From Colias croceus (taxonomy: Eukaryota; Arthropoda; Insecta; Lepidoptera; Pieridae): a stretch of DNA of 64,000 nucleotides. Each line of letters starts with the position of its first letter. Position 1 is the first letter of the stretch. The notes under the pieces were generated by a model. That model was not told the origin of the DNA and searched no databases. It saw nothing but the letters and a program-made list of their open reading frames with translations. The stretch covers positions 6,820,001 through 6,884,000 of the forward strand of contig NC_059539.1 in assembly GCF_905220415.1 (NCBI RefSeq), given 5' to 3'. Made by a program: the position numbers and the translations under genes. Shown here piece by piece: positions 35,297-48,300 of this stretch.

Positions 35297-35624
35297 CTAG
35301 CTTCCGCCCGCGACTCCGTCCGCGCGGATGTCGGTCTTTGCGTGGATGGTTTATTTCTCCATTTTGAGTAACTCGGACAATGACATCTTATAATTAATAT
35401 CTATTGGACCCAAAGACGGCTAGGTCTATAATAATACGCAACGTGTGTTCGCGGTACCTACTACAGAACAACGTCTATGGATAACTGAAAAATTGAGATT
35501 AATTTTTTTTCTACGTATTTTTCCAGGATAAAAAGTATCCTATTTTACGCCCAGGATAATAAGGTATAATTATACCAAGTTTCATCGAAATCGAACCGGT
35601 AGTTTTCACGTGATGTCTTCACAT

Positions 35625-35661
<37 letters not shown>

Positions 35662-35780
35662 AATTTTTTTAATCACATATTTGGGTTTGGTATCGATCCA
35701 GTAACACCCCCTGCTAGTTATTTTTTCAATGTTTTCAATGTACAGAATTGACCCTTCTACAGATTTATTATATGTATAGA
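35297..35780 (-). mobile_element. Non-autonomous Helitron, 484 bp (Lep1-like)
   Basis: On the minus strand it runs from TCTATACATATAATAAATCT (35780) to GTCGCGGGCGGAAGCTAG (35297), flanked by A and T. It contains a (CAGA)n run. Same family as 53300-53807. The frame 35545-35808 is a by-product of this repeat. Confidence 0.85.
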
Positions 35781-37155
35781 TAAGTTTGCGATCCTTTAAC
35801 CTTTGCAAAGTGCAATCCTATTAAGTTCGTTTTTTTGAAACAGACTTCGAAATTGATAAATAGCTTATTACCTAAATAAATTAAATAAATGCCTATAACC
35901 ACCCCAGTTTATTGCATTTTTTTATAGTTTTAAATTTTTAGTTTTAAATATACATCTCTATGTCGATCTCTACAGATAGACATATAGCGGAAATCGACTT
36001 TGTTTATATTATTTAGTGATTACACATATTTACTTCAGATAGACTTTTAAAACCTAATACCGAGAAAAGCTTCTAATATAATAAAATTGTAGCTAGTATA
36101 GTCTAAATAACGCTTACCAGATTAGGTACCTACTTCCTATGAATTATAGAGCATGTTATATAAGTAGATACGTGTATGATCATTAGATTATCAAAATATA
36201 ATTCATAAATTAAAGTTAGTACTCATAAAGGATACCAATGTTATGAAATGTTTACCTTGGGAATGTAACCCGATTACACCGACTGTACATTGTTATTGAT
36301 ACTTGATGCCTAACGAGCGTCTCCATTGTCCAAGTGTGCAATACATTGTTGCTAATGAAATAATACTTATTATCGAATTTATCGATATACATTACATTGT
36401 GTGGATGCCAAAACGTTACGAATATAATAAAATATATTTTATTATTTAAGTATTTTACGTGAATGAGGCCGCTGTGGCCGAGTTGTTTCTTCCGGAACAT
36501 GACGCTAAGAATTGTCACGTCAGATATAAGTATTAAATACCAATTTTTAGTTTATAATACAAGAATAGCCTACATAATTTTATTTATAACAAAAAAATAT
36601 TTTGTAATCTAAGAAAAATAATCAAAATATAATTGAAATAATCTTCTACCTGGTGTTTTTGAGGGCTGAAAAAGGGTAAACAGAAAAAGACAGTCGTTTA
36701 ACATTTTAAAGCTCTTTTTTATTATTTTGTTTATTTTTGGTACAGTTTTACTACCTAGTTACTTATAAGTTATATTTAAAAGTTGTTAAACAAATGAAAC
36801 TATTTAAACTATGTACACATAATAAATGATAGTTAATGCATACCTCTTATCAATTCCTTCACTATTTTACATGTTAATTCAGCAAGAAATATAAGGCACC
36901 TGACCGGATGTCACATAGACACTTGTTTCTTAACCAACTGAGACAAAACAACCTTATCACATCCTTCCCGGTAGTGCAGGACTATCACACGTAAGTGTAG
37001 AGGGTATAATATTACATTACATTGTAACTTACAATAATATAAAACAATAATAATAAGTATGTAACTTATAATACAAGTGTGTGGCTATGGAGATATATCT
37101 TTTAAAATCGATTTTTTTACATAAATGATTTGTTATTCATACTAAGTATTACCTA
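35781..37155. other. Intergenic DNA, no gene seen
   Basis: AT-rich spacer. 'gctgtggccgag' near 36471 resembles the start of a tRNA-Ser/Leu D arm, but no matching acceptor or T arm follows. Confidence 0.45.
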
Positions 37156-37380
37156 ACGGTGCATTTACATCAAACGAACACAGAGCTATAGCTAGAGCAA
37201 GAGCATTCTTTCGTGATCTTTTAGTGTAAACTCGTATTCAGTGTTGTTCAGTATTAGAAAATTGCATAGACTCTTTTCGAACGCACTAAGAACAACGAAA
37301 GAATGCTCTACACCTACACTAATGAATTGGACATAGTGGGGTTAGAATTAACATTCGACGTTGATGTAAATATGCACCGT
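37156..37380. mobile_element. MITE-like inverted-repeat element, ~225 bp
   Basis: The left end acggtgcatttacatcaaacg and the right end (reverse complement acggtgcatatttacatcaacg, ending at about 37380) form TIRs. A second inner pair, 'gagcattctttcgt' and 'acgaaagaatgctc', strengthens the fold. No coding capacity. Confidence 0.65.
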
Positions 37381-37460
37381 GTAAGATAAGCAGCGCATAA
37401 GGACGTAAATTTTATATAGGAATATTATATACCTACTATTAAATTATAAATTTAACGACA

Positions 37461-38101
37461 GGACATTTAAAGAATACAAAAAAACTTAATCAAAGTTTGC
37501 ATCAAAATTTGCTCTACATCCTGCATATTAATACAATATATGCATCTTCTTATTGTTAAATCTTAACTCTATGTAAATAAATACATATTTAAATTATTAA
37601 TTTTCTTTAAATTCCAGGCATAAGGAAAAGTTTCAAGTATACAGAGATCAAACGCAAAAAAAAAAACTTCCAGGGTATAGGAGTAGGTACAATGAAGGCA
37701 GGTGGCGTAGTAATGGCATGAGCCGGTTCGTTTTAAAATAATTTTTAATTTCGTGTTCTACTTAGATTTTTATAAGGATTTGAAATTTATAAAGGATACA
37801 ATAAAACGATACAAGCATCTACTTTAGATAGGACATTTTAGGAATTCAAATTATTTAAGCATATTTTACATTCAAAATTGCTCTACATCTGAATTCTCCG
37901 TAATCATACAATCCTTGCTTCTTATTGTTAAATCTTAATGCTATGTAAATAAATACATATTTAAATTATTAATTTTCTTTATACTTATTTCAGGCATAAG
38001 AAAAAATTTCAAGTATAGAGAGATCAAACGCAAAAAAACTTGCAGGTTACACGAGTACATTGAAGGCAGGTGGCATAGTAATGGCATGTGCCGGTTCGTT
38101 T
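37461..38101. repeat. Diverged ~375-bp tandem duplication
   Basis: 37461-37735 and 37831-38101 share an ordered series of blocks: 'ggacattt', 'ttgctctacat', 'tcttattgttaaatctta', 'aaataaatacatatttaaat', 'caggcataag', 'gagatcaaacgcaaaaaa', 'gaaggcaggtggc', 'tagtaatggcatg', 'gccggttcgttt'. Each copy has a pyrimidine-AG just before 'gcataag', like a splice acceptor, but no shared open frame is evident. It may be a duplicated noncoding exon or an old repeat. Confidence 0.65.
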
Positions 38102-40192
38102 GCCCACAATCGCGTTTGTGGTGGCACCCTGCGGCGCACACCCGTTTCGTATTCAACCCTGATACTGATCAAATATGAGAAGATTTTTCCGGAAAATCAG
38201 CTTTGTAGATTTTATATTTATTTCCTTTAAATACGCACAATCCAGAAGATAGTCGCTCTCACTCGCGGTAATGTTCCGGCAAGACTATTTAGCTTAGATA
38301 AGTAGGTATTCAATTTTCTGTAATTTTTGATAAGTTAAAATGTAAGGATAAGTTAAAATTGTGCAAACATTTATACTAAAAATCACTTTTTGTATCGTAT
38401 TCACATCATTCACAAAGAAAATGATACTTTTATCTCTAATCCTAAGATGAATTCTTTAGCAACAAAAAAATTCAAGCCGTACGAAGACAAGACAGTTATC
38501 TAGACTCATCTTAATTTAATATCTCTATGAACCTTTTGATGTTAAGCGTTAAAGTACTTGAAGCACGCACCGGCCGCCGCGCGCCGGGACACCTCAGGGG
38601 TGGTATAATTCATTTAAATCACTTAGTCATTGGAAATCTATTTATCAATTACAACCACATCAGAAATTTAGTTACTTACTTTCATATCTAGATATGAAAG
38701 TGAAAAGAAACTTGATAACCAAATAAAGGACTATATCGAATAAGTATACAGTCATGTAGAGTTTGAAGAGAACAATACGTCAATTGTCATCCTTTAGCCA
38801 ATAATCCAAAAAATGAAAAGGGCACGGGTATTATCCAGGAATCCCGCAAATAAAATTTCAATTACGGGAAAGAAATGACATATTCGGTTTGCACAAATCC
38901 TTAAAACGTCATCCTGATATCCATTACATGTCTATTAAATCTTACGACATATTTGTAGGGCTCAGTCAGCAGAGATTCCCCTCGCAAACACGGCGCCGAT
39001 TACGAGCTCGACCGACTGGAGTAAACGAATATAAAACACATGCGGGAAGACGAATGCAAAATGTACTTGTCAAGTTTTGCATAAGTAAACACCAGGTTGT
39101 AGTACCCCTTGCTGTGCCGAAATACCACAATGCGTGAACTGCCATTTGTACAAACCACACAGCTTAAGTATTTGTAAGTACATCTCATCTAAATATCCTG
39201 AAGATTTTTGGAACATAATTTATTTATATAATGCTTCGATAACTCTGAAATCATGTAATTTTTTGTGAGTCATACTATTTAGTATTAAACTATTTTTTTC
39301 TACAAAGAATATAAAATAAATTACAAACAAATTTATGTAATTAGGAATTATTATTCTTTCTTCTAAAAATATTTATTTGGATTAAGGAAAAATTATTTAA
39401 AGACCTCAAAAATCTTTGCTTACCTTATAATCAATCTTAATTTAGAGCCTCGTAGGGCAATTAGTACACGAGGAAACTAAAATCTTTCGCAATTTTTAGA
39501 AAAATTTAAATTTTCTGGGTTTTGTATCTTTATAAAAAGGCTGGTAGCTTATCATACCTACGAATGACGTCCGCTGCTGACCTGCATGTAGCAATATATA
39601 TGCCATAATATAATATGCCATACTCAGGGACAAGCATCTTGTAATTAGGTGTCAAAAAAAGTCTCCCGCGCGTTTTATGTTAAGTCGTTTAACCTGTTTA
39701 CATCAATCGTGATGGACCAAATGTATACCAACAAACATCACGTGTATTCCAACGAAACCTGACCTACAAAGCTAATTTTGAAGGACATCGGGAAAAGGAG
39801 AGTAACCTGACGTAGCGACAAGAAAGGGATGAGTCGCGCGTGGCCGGCGCGGCTCGCTCAAGGAACCTATCGATTGTCAATAGTGCCTAGTTAGCGATAT
39901 GAGCGAACCCGCGCGCCCTCCCCTCGCTACGTACTCAGCTACTCTGGGAAACATCAACTTTCTAATTAATTTTTCTATTTCAATTTTCGCTCTATGTCCA
40001 TACTGCATATATCTCATTTCTTATGAAGACGTAAGGTTCAATAGTACCTACTGTAAATTAATTAAGAAAACAATTAAATATTTTGAAATAAAGCTATAAA
40101 TTAATTTATTAACCACAATTAATTGTTTGTTTTAAGTTTACTTTTGTGTTTTATTTGATTTAAAGCAGTTAAAAATAGCAGTTTATAAAAGA
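38102..40192. other. Intergenic DNA
   Basis: No gene seen. GC-richer patches at about 38560-38610, 38960-39060 and 39660-39960 break the AT-rich background. The overlapping short frames at 38889-39188 on both strands lack any domain signature. Confidence 0.4.
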
Positions 40193-40386
40193 CTAGCTGT
40201 GCTGCGCGGTTTTACCCGCAGTGCTCCGCTCCTGTTAGTTTTAGCGAAATGATATATAGCCTTTAGCCGTCCTCGATAAATGGGCTATCTAACACCGAAA
40301 GAATTTTTCAAATCGAACCAGTAGTTCCCGAGATTAGCGCGTTCAAACAAACAAATCTTTAGCTTTATAATATAGGTAAGTAGAGA
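40193..40386 (-). mobile_element. Non-autonomous Helitron, ~194 bp
   Basis: The minus-strand 3' end is GCGGGTAAAACCGC (hairpin), then GCAGCACAGCTAG followed by T. The 5' end is probably at 40386 (TCTCTACTTACC...), preceded by A. The body 'gaacgcgctaatctcgggaa' matches the elements at 53138 and 60952. Confidence 0.7.
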
Positions 40387-43300
40387 TAGACATTAACCAC
40401 ACAATATCAAAAACACATTAACATGGTTTAATTCTTAGGTTTAATTAGTATAAATTTTTTAAGAATATAAAAAAAACGGTTTTCGTAGCTTCACCTGTAT
40501 GTTTGTACGTTGGTATGTTTGCATGTAACCGACTCCCTAAGACTCGAGTTTTTTGTCGGACTCTACATCAACGGAAAGATTTAATTAAAACTTGGTACAC
40601 TTATCCAGGGTTGGTGGCAATACCATAATTTCATGAGTTTATCTTATTCAGCTTTTAAGTTTTTTAACGATTTTTTCTATTAATAGATTCCCATAAAGAG
40701 CGATGTCCCATAGTTACATACAGCTCACAACAACCAAAACATAAGAAAAAAATAGAATTTCTATAGTACGATGAATATACACAGCTATATTAGTAAAAGG
40801 GTCGACCTACTGCGAGAGTATCGACCGCGACCCTGCTGGCATAATGCTGCCTCAGCTCCGAGTAAGCGCTGCTTCTACGCCATCAGCCCTTTTTATACTT
40901 TCCACGGCAAAATAACAGGTGTTTGGATGTAAACATTAAATTGTATTTAATACTTTACTAAGAAGATTTTTTCATTAGGAACAGGATGAATGGAAAATAA
41001 TCTGTTTCCGGTTTAGTTGTTTAATTGAAAATTAATAGATACCTAATATGAAACTTTTAGAATTACCATTACGCAGTTTCATATTATTTCCGTAAAAGTT
41101 TATTGAGAAAAATTAAATAAAATTAAAATAATTTTAACAATTCTATAGGTATATTAAATGATTTCTATCTAGGCAGATATTATCAATGTAATTGTGCCTA
41201 GTTAGTAATTACTCATTTTAGGTACCTATTCATTTAAAAATGTTCCTTTAATTTTTCCCAATTAATTGATCTGGAATTTTCGCAATCAATCATCCACAAA
41301 GTAGGACGATAAATAATAATAATTATTACCAAAGCTAAGTCGAAAAATGGAAAGTAGAGTGGAATTGTGACGTCACCGTTGGCATCAGCCCGACCTTGCC
41401 ACTAGAAAAATGTGCCGCGTCGCCGCAGCCGAGCTCTGCTTGCTCATCACAAGCCCGGCCATCGCTCCCTATACTGTCTACACCAAATTGATACACTGCA
41501 ATCTCTGTTTATCACCAGACTAGCACACTTCTCCCTGATCTTTCTTATATCGATTAGGTACAGGGTTCATTTGTACAGGCAATAATGCCTGCCTCGTAAT
41601 TGTTAATTTGTTGTTAGATATTATTTGCAACTTGCAGGTATGTATTTCACTAATAAATATAATACATACCTTTAAGTTGTTGGTATGTATTACTACTGAA
41701 ATTTACACAAACATTCATGGTTAGCATTATATTTGACCTTCAGTCATAAAGATCAATCCAGACCTATATTTTATTAAGAATATTGATAGCTGACGTTGCT
41801 CTATCTGTCCCAAAACGATGTAATTAGCAAAAAGCATGAACCAAATAAGTTATGTTGCTCTTGGTTAGGATAAAATAAAATAAAAATGGCAAAAATATAT
41901 GCACTAAAATAAAACCGGAATAATTGTGCCATTCATTATTGTGATGTACGCCTACAAAATGGACCATTATGTCTCTGGACCCGCAGTAACAATGCCTATA
42001 ATTCTTCTCGACTTCATTAACAGGCTTCCATTTGCATGACAGCCTCAACTTATGTACAACTACAGCTTATAATAAGCGCTCTATAGATAAGAAGAGCAAC
42101 GCATGGACGAGGATATAGCCTGAAATGCCCTAGTACAATACCGTCGATCTAGTAAACTGCAAGGAATTCTGAACTTTAATGTAAGGTACGAGAAACGCAA
42201 GGCTCTATCGCGACTGAAATTCAGTGGATGTCGGATGTCGGTGGGCTGCGATCTTTTCCTCTCGCTCTGGCGGGGCGTGGCGTCTGGAGACACGCCTTCT
42301 CTCTCCCACTATGAAGGCTCGCGAGATCGTTGCTGTGAACGATTTTACATACAAATATGTATAGTGTAAATTGTATAAGCATTGTAAAGTCTATATTAAA
42401 AGGCTTTTACGTTCTATTGACAATTATATTTACTCATTGGATGGATAAAGCTAAAGTTTTTAAATAAATTAATTTTCTTGTAACTGAAACTAAATAGTGG
42501 CCATGCCATATCACATTTTTTTATATTAAATTCAAAGACATTCCATTGTCCATGGTATTGTTATTACAAAAGTAAGCATACCTAAATCTATCGCGGCGCA
42601 GTTATCAAAGGAACACGATACCGTATTACCGATTCTAATAACAAACCGTTTCATGTTACAATTTATATGTAACTTTGTCGGAACATTCATTTTGAGTACT
42701 TATGTGTTTATACCTTGCAACTATGTACTATACCTTAGGCAAAAGTTCGTATGATTACATGTTATTTTGTGATTATCACAATAAATATTATAGAGTTCAA
42801 AATTAATAATTCAACCCTGAAAAGAATAAACGCATGTACCTATCTACCTGCTTAGTGACATTATTAAATGAAAACAATAAAATTATTTTCTTTTGAATCA
42901 TAGGTATCTACCTAAGCGTAAAAATTTATGTAGATACAAGGTAGATACTTATAGACACGCTATCGATTCAAAATCATTATCCGTAACAATTGTAGCTCTA
43001 CAATTGTACGTAGACTAGGTACTCGATAGTAGGTAGTGCAGATGTTAGTATGCATTGTTAAAAAAATAGTCCATAAAAATCAGAAATTCCTAAGGATTTT
43101 ATTCTAGAAATAATGGAAAGTACCTACTTAGTTACGGGCACATTTTTGTGGGCTGAAATCAGATCGAAGGAAAAACATCATTTTTTTATTATTATCCTGC
43201 TAAATAGAGTTTTCACTACCATTCTGTCTTATGATAAGCAGTGAGAAAAATCTCAAACATCTGCCAAGCAGAAGTCTATTCACTCAGGGTTTGATGAGTA

Positions 43301-46300
43301 ATACTAATTAATGTAATATCACCTGCTTAGATTTACTGAGAAGGTACATAGATAGTCTTTCTTTTTTATAAAAAAATTCGCTTAGTACACTACCTATCCA
43401 TTTCTTCACAAGCATGAAGCAGCCAGCCAAATAGATCCATTTTTTTCACATTGCCCGAAACTTCTTATTATTTATTTATATTTATGCCAGATGATTCAAT
43501 TGAATATATTGATAGCGGATAATGGATACCTTCTCATCCTGTACATATAATTTATTTATCGCGTAAAATATTTAGTTTTAAGTCCATAAATGGTCCGTAG
43601 TTTTAAGTTATATTAAGATCTTTAACTATACCTAACTACATTTGTTGCCTGAAATAAATATATATAAGTATATAAATAAAATACTATTTTTGAAATTCAG
43701 ATTTTCTTATTTAATTTTCTCCTGAAAATTACATACTGCATCTGAGGTTGAAACACCTTTTGAAAATGGGCCTCTATACAATATTATTGAAATAACTTTA
43801 ATATCTGATGGTACCTATATGCAGTATTAGTTAAAGGTATATTTTTAAAGTTACTGAATTACATTAAATACACAAAATATTTCAATAATATTCACTAGCA
43901 TGTAGGTATGTACATAGTGAAAAAATAAAAAAAACGAAATAAGTTCTTATATCTGCGTTCTGAACAAGGACTTGTCTCTACAATTTCCATAGATCATCGT
44001 ACTACTCGTACCTTATACCGACATAATATATTAATTTGTTTTTTGATATATAAATGGATACATAAATTTTTATAATAGAAAAAAATTACGAATGTTGTAA
44101 TGTACCTACCAACTGTTTACAACGACCTCATTTCGTTGCAACTCTTGAGCAATCGCCATCAATGCCGTCGGTTACTTTGCAAAATTGAAGAATCAGCACC
44201 AATAAGTCATTGTACTCAATTTTCATTGTAAACTCAATGTTTAAATATACAACACCAGATAGAGAAATAATTAGTACTTAAAAATAATTAATTATTCCAT
44301 GATGCGAAGAAAATTGGGTAGAAAATATGAAAAACTCTACCACTTAATGAAGTGCATACCATTTTACATATTTATTATTAATAATAATTACTTTTCATGT
44401 ACACTTTGGCATTATTTTAGATATAGCGTGCATGCCTTTTTCAAGTTTTTGATTTATCCTTATAAATCAATCCACCTCCAATCTCCATGCCATACAATTA
44501 TGCCCAAATGTTTTTTCTTTAATATGAAAACAATTTTAGCTCTCTAAACAACATTGTAAAATACAAATAAAAAAAAAATTCAGAAAGCGAGATTTTTTTT
44601 CATTTAGAATTAAATATCTTGTTTAAACAACAGAATAAATGATTGTCTCTGGAGTCTGGACATACCATGAAACCTCGCACAATTTGCTCATAAAATGCTC
44701 TTATAAATAATTTAGGCCAACTAAGACAAAGATAATCATAAAAGAAAGCAGATTCGCTGATTTTTCCACACATCCAAAACATAAAATTAATATAACTTAA
44801 TTGATAAGTATATATTTAACGAATGTCTTGCTCGCGAATAATCTTTTCAGTTTTTTTTTTTTTTACTTTTCCAGAGAAGAATTAGTTTTAAGTTGAACAT
44901 AGCATACCAACTTCGCAGCAGCTAATCATTTTCTTAACGAATCCCTAATTCAAATCTATTGTTCTTATTCAGAGTGTTTTTAACAGGAAATGCAAAAGTT
45001 AAAATAAATTGGAAACTATTTTTGTCCGAAGCGAAGACGCATTTTCAGTCATTATTAAGCTTATACTATTCTGCCTTAAAGGCCCTTCCAAATTGACTTT
45101 ATGAAATGCAGTAGGTCGACCTTCGATCATAAATAACAGGGATCGTGTAATTCACCTTTATTAATTGAAAGGCTTCAAAGATTTTAAACCAATGCATACT
45201 TTGAATTAATGAAACAAAATAAATAGAATAGAGGGAAACCACCAAATTCGGCAACTCTACTATGATTAACATACTTAACATTCACTCGCCATAATAATAA
45301 TAATAATTAATGCCTCAAAAAATCAACATGTGGGTGAAATCAAATCATCATCAAACGTGTGATAATTTTCAAAGTTATTATCTAGAAACATATAAGTTTA
45401 TTGCAAACTTAGTTAGCAATTTTCTTTTGCAAGAGCTTTATATAGCTACATTTCTTATAAAGTTATAAGTAACCGATAATGTGTTAAAATTTAGATCATA
45501 TAAATCAATATGCAAGATATCTGTTTGAGATGACGAAATGATATTCAGCAAATTACGAATACCGAGCGTGGTGTGTTCTCGACGCCTATGAAAAAGCTCT
45601 AGCATTCGGTAGTACCTAACAGTTTTTATTAACACACTTTTTTCTTCATAGAAAATTTATCCTGACTTGTCAAGGCAATTTTGATTAATATTGATCTAGG
45701 AAATGAAACTTGGTGTGTTTTATATTTTGGTAAAACAGCTGTTGCTCTTTGCTGTTTGTGCAACGAGTAGATAGAATTTGGTGCGAATAATAAATTGTTG
45801 AATATTTTGTACAGAGCTATAATTTATTTCTTTAAAGGAAATATAGAAAGGTGTAATTTTCGTTTTTTTAACCATCTTAGCGAAGAATATCTAAGGATTT
45901 ATAACCAATCAGCTAAAATTATGTTGTTCACACTCACACAGGTAAACAACTGGTAGAATATTGTATAAGATCAATTGATCATACGATAAGATTACTTAAC
46001 AATTTTTGTGAAACAACGTGAAAATAAATTATATATTTTTTTATATTGCATTGATATAATTTCAACAGATAATATACTCATGCGTATGCCATTCATTTAA
46101 TTATTATCAAGAGTAAGTAGGCCTTTATCATTTTCATAAATAAACTTTCAGATTTTCATAATATTATGATAGATATTTGATACCTGCATTATAAATGATG
46201 GTATTAACTATTATATAACACGTTATGTATGTTATCCAAATTATGCGTCATAAAGCGAAATATCAGAATTAAACTTATAGGAAAATTAAACTTCAATAAA

Positions 46301-46318
46301 AGTACATCTTTTGGTATA
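40387..46318. other. Intergenic DNA, no gene seen
   Basis: AT-rich spacer. The GC-richer island 41340-41540 contains the palindrome gtgacgtcac (about 41368-41377, CRE-like), and another island is at 42230-42330. The short frames at 42081-42293, 44299-44547 and 45099-45635 have no recognisable features. Confidence 0.4.
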
Positions 46319-47402
46319 GGAGGTAGCAACGTTGACAAGTGAGCATTTTAGTATAGTTGGTTCTTTGATATACTGTTCCTCTTGCTATTTCGGTTACAGT
46401 CCGGGCTGTCTGGCTGGCCGCAGTGGTTGCGTTTAATAGTGAGCATCTTATCTGCACAGGAAAATATCCTTAATTTAAAGTCATTTTTTAACGCGTAATT
46501 TTTAATCTTTTGCCTTTAGATAGATCCATTAGACATACATTTTTTATTGCAAGACGTTTTTTTCGTTGTTAAATAGGTGCCAGACGCAATTTTTATTTTA
46601 AAATAATTAAAATATCATCGAAATAAGTGAAATTCCATCAACATGAGTCCCCGTGAAGGATAAGTAATCACTGTGTTACTTATACGATGTATAATATTCA
46701 TTTTACTATTTACAGTTTTTTTGCAACAATCTACCATATCGCCTCCTTTTCCCAACGAACCTCAAATAGGACGTTAATGTAAACTTGATAAAAACCAAAT
46801 ATCATCAAGAAATTAAAGACTTTTTAACGGATTTTAAACGCGATTTATTCATTGTATTATTTTCCCAAGTCTTTAATTTCAAAATGTATAATACTCGCGT
46901 AAAATCAAACACTAGAAAATACAAATATCATCAAATTCATATTTATACCCAAAAGTGTAATAAATATGAAACCATCTATTAAAAATATTAGTTTACTAAT
47001 TATTCAATATAAGTATTAAAAAAGGATAATATAATATAAATAATAAAGTTATTACTTACCTTTTAAGCGGACTCATGTTGATGTAATTTCACTTATTTCG
47101 ATGACATTTTAGTTATTTTGAAATAAAAATTGCGTATGGCACCTATTTTACAACGAAAAAAACGTCTTGCAATAAAAAAATTATGTCTGATGGATCTATC
47201 TAAAGGCAAAAGATTAAAAATTATGCGTTAAAAAATGACTTTAAATTAAGGATATTTTCCTGTGCAGATAAGATGCGCACTAATAAACGCAACCACAGCG
47301 GCCAGCCAGACAGCCCGGACTCTAACCGAAATAGCAAGAGAAACAGTATATCAAAAACCCAACTATACTAAAATGACTTTTTTTTAAACGTTGCTAGCTC
47401 CC
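46319..47402. mobile_element. Foldback-type element, ~1.08 kb, with ~330-bp inverted arms
   Basis: The left arm (about 46319-46650) and the right arm (about 47065-47402) are diverged reverse complements. Markers: 'tagcaacgtt', 'agtccgggctgtctggctgg', 'tgcacaggaaaatatcctta', 'gatagatccat', 'gcaagacgttttttt' and 'actcatgttgatg' in mirrored order. The ~415-bp centre holds no convincing gene (the frame 46785-46982 is short and AT-driven). No target duplication was settled. It is a MITE with very long TIRs or a Foldback-like element. Confidence 0.8.
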
Positions 47403-47535
47403 GTACGATTTTGACTGTTAGGTAATGAGAAGAACAATCAAAATTAGAAAGACTTGTAACGAATTACAACCTTATATTGGTTGTTAGTTACTAAAAGATC
47501 ATTAAATAGTCAGTAGTGGATAAATAAAAGCGAAA

Positions 47536-47746
47536 ACTCTTAGATACTAATAATATGTATTATAAATATGAAAGTTTGTGAGTGCATATGGATCTTTGAC
47601 GAAAAAACTCCTTGACGGATTTGGATAAAACTTTACTGTAATATAGTTTATACATCAGAATAACACCTGAGATACCTATAGAAATAGGTACTTGATTTTG
47701 TCCGCGAGTTCATCCACGGGTGAAATCACAGGGCACAGCTTATGTC
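47536..47746 (+). mobile_element. Degenerate Helitron/SINE-like repeat
   Basis: The order 'actaataatatgtattataa', 'gaaagtttgtgagtg', 'gtccgcgagttcatccacgg', 'gggcacagctta' follows the layout of the other short Helitrons, but the final CTAG has become CTTA. Probably an old copy. Confidence 0.45.
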
Positions 47747-47902
47747 CTAGGTATATAAAGAAAATTAATTTAAAATTTAATATAAGATACAAAATATATT
47801 TATAGTGAGGTATAGTGTAAATGTTTATGGGTGGGTAAAATGTTAATTTTTTTGTATAAAATTAGTAACGGCAATAAAAAATAAACTTTTTTCATATAAT
47901 GT

Positions 47903-48300
47903 TTTATTAGGAAAACAGAAATCCTATAGATAGTAATTATTATTTAAGTAGGTATATCTATTTACAATCATTTGTCTGATTTATCAGTTGGTGAGTCATT
48001 AAAGTTATGTATAATTAATTAATACACAAATTTATATAATAACGAAGCTATGCATATATTACGACACAACCATACATCTTTTAACACGGTGTATTAGCCA
48101 ACTCTATCGAATCCCACGGCCACATTGTTCCACCAATAAAAAAAACTATAAAACTGGAACTGATTATAATAATTCAACCTCAAACTTAACAAAAGCACGA
48201 ACTGTCCATCGGGAGCTCAGTAGCGCTGCCAGGCGCAAGCCGCGGAGGAGCTGGAGGCGGCGGAGGCGGCGGCGGCGGCACGCGGCGCCGCGCCCTGCCG
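47903..48300 (-). other. Probable 3' UTR of the large-Maf gene
   Basis: Downstream of the TGA, a GC-rich stretch (48230-48300, GGC-rich) passes into AT-rich sequence. The first good AATAAA on the minus strand is at 47903-47908. The length, about 390 nt, is inferred, not shown. Confidence 0.4.

Noticed and set aside
36465..36490. tRNA-Ser/Leu-like start 'gctgtggccgag'
   Set aside because: No pairing acceptor, anticodon or T arm within the next 90 bases.
38889..39188. Short ORFs in both orientations
   Set aside because: Mutually overlapping, no homology pattern, no splice context.
42081..42293. 70-codon minus-strand frame
   Set aside because: No recognisable motif; it coincides with a local GC-rise.
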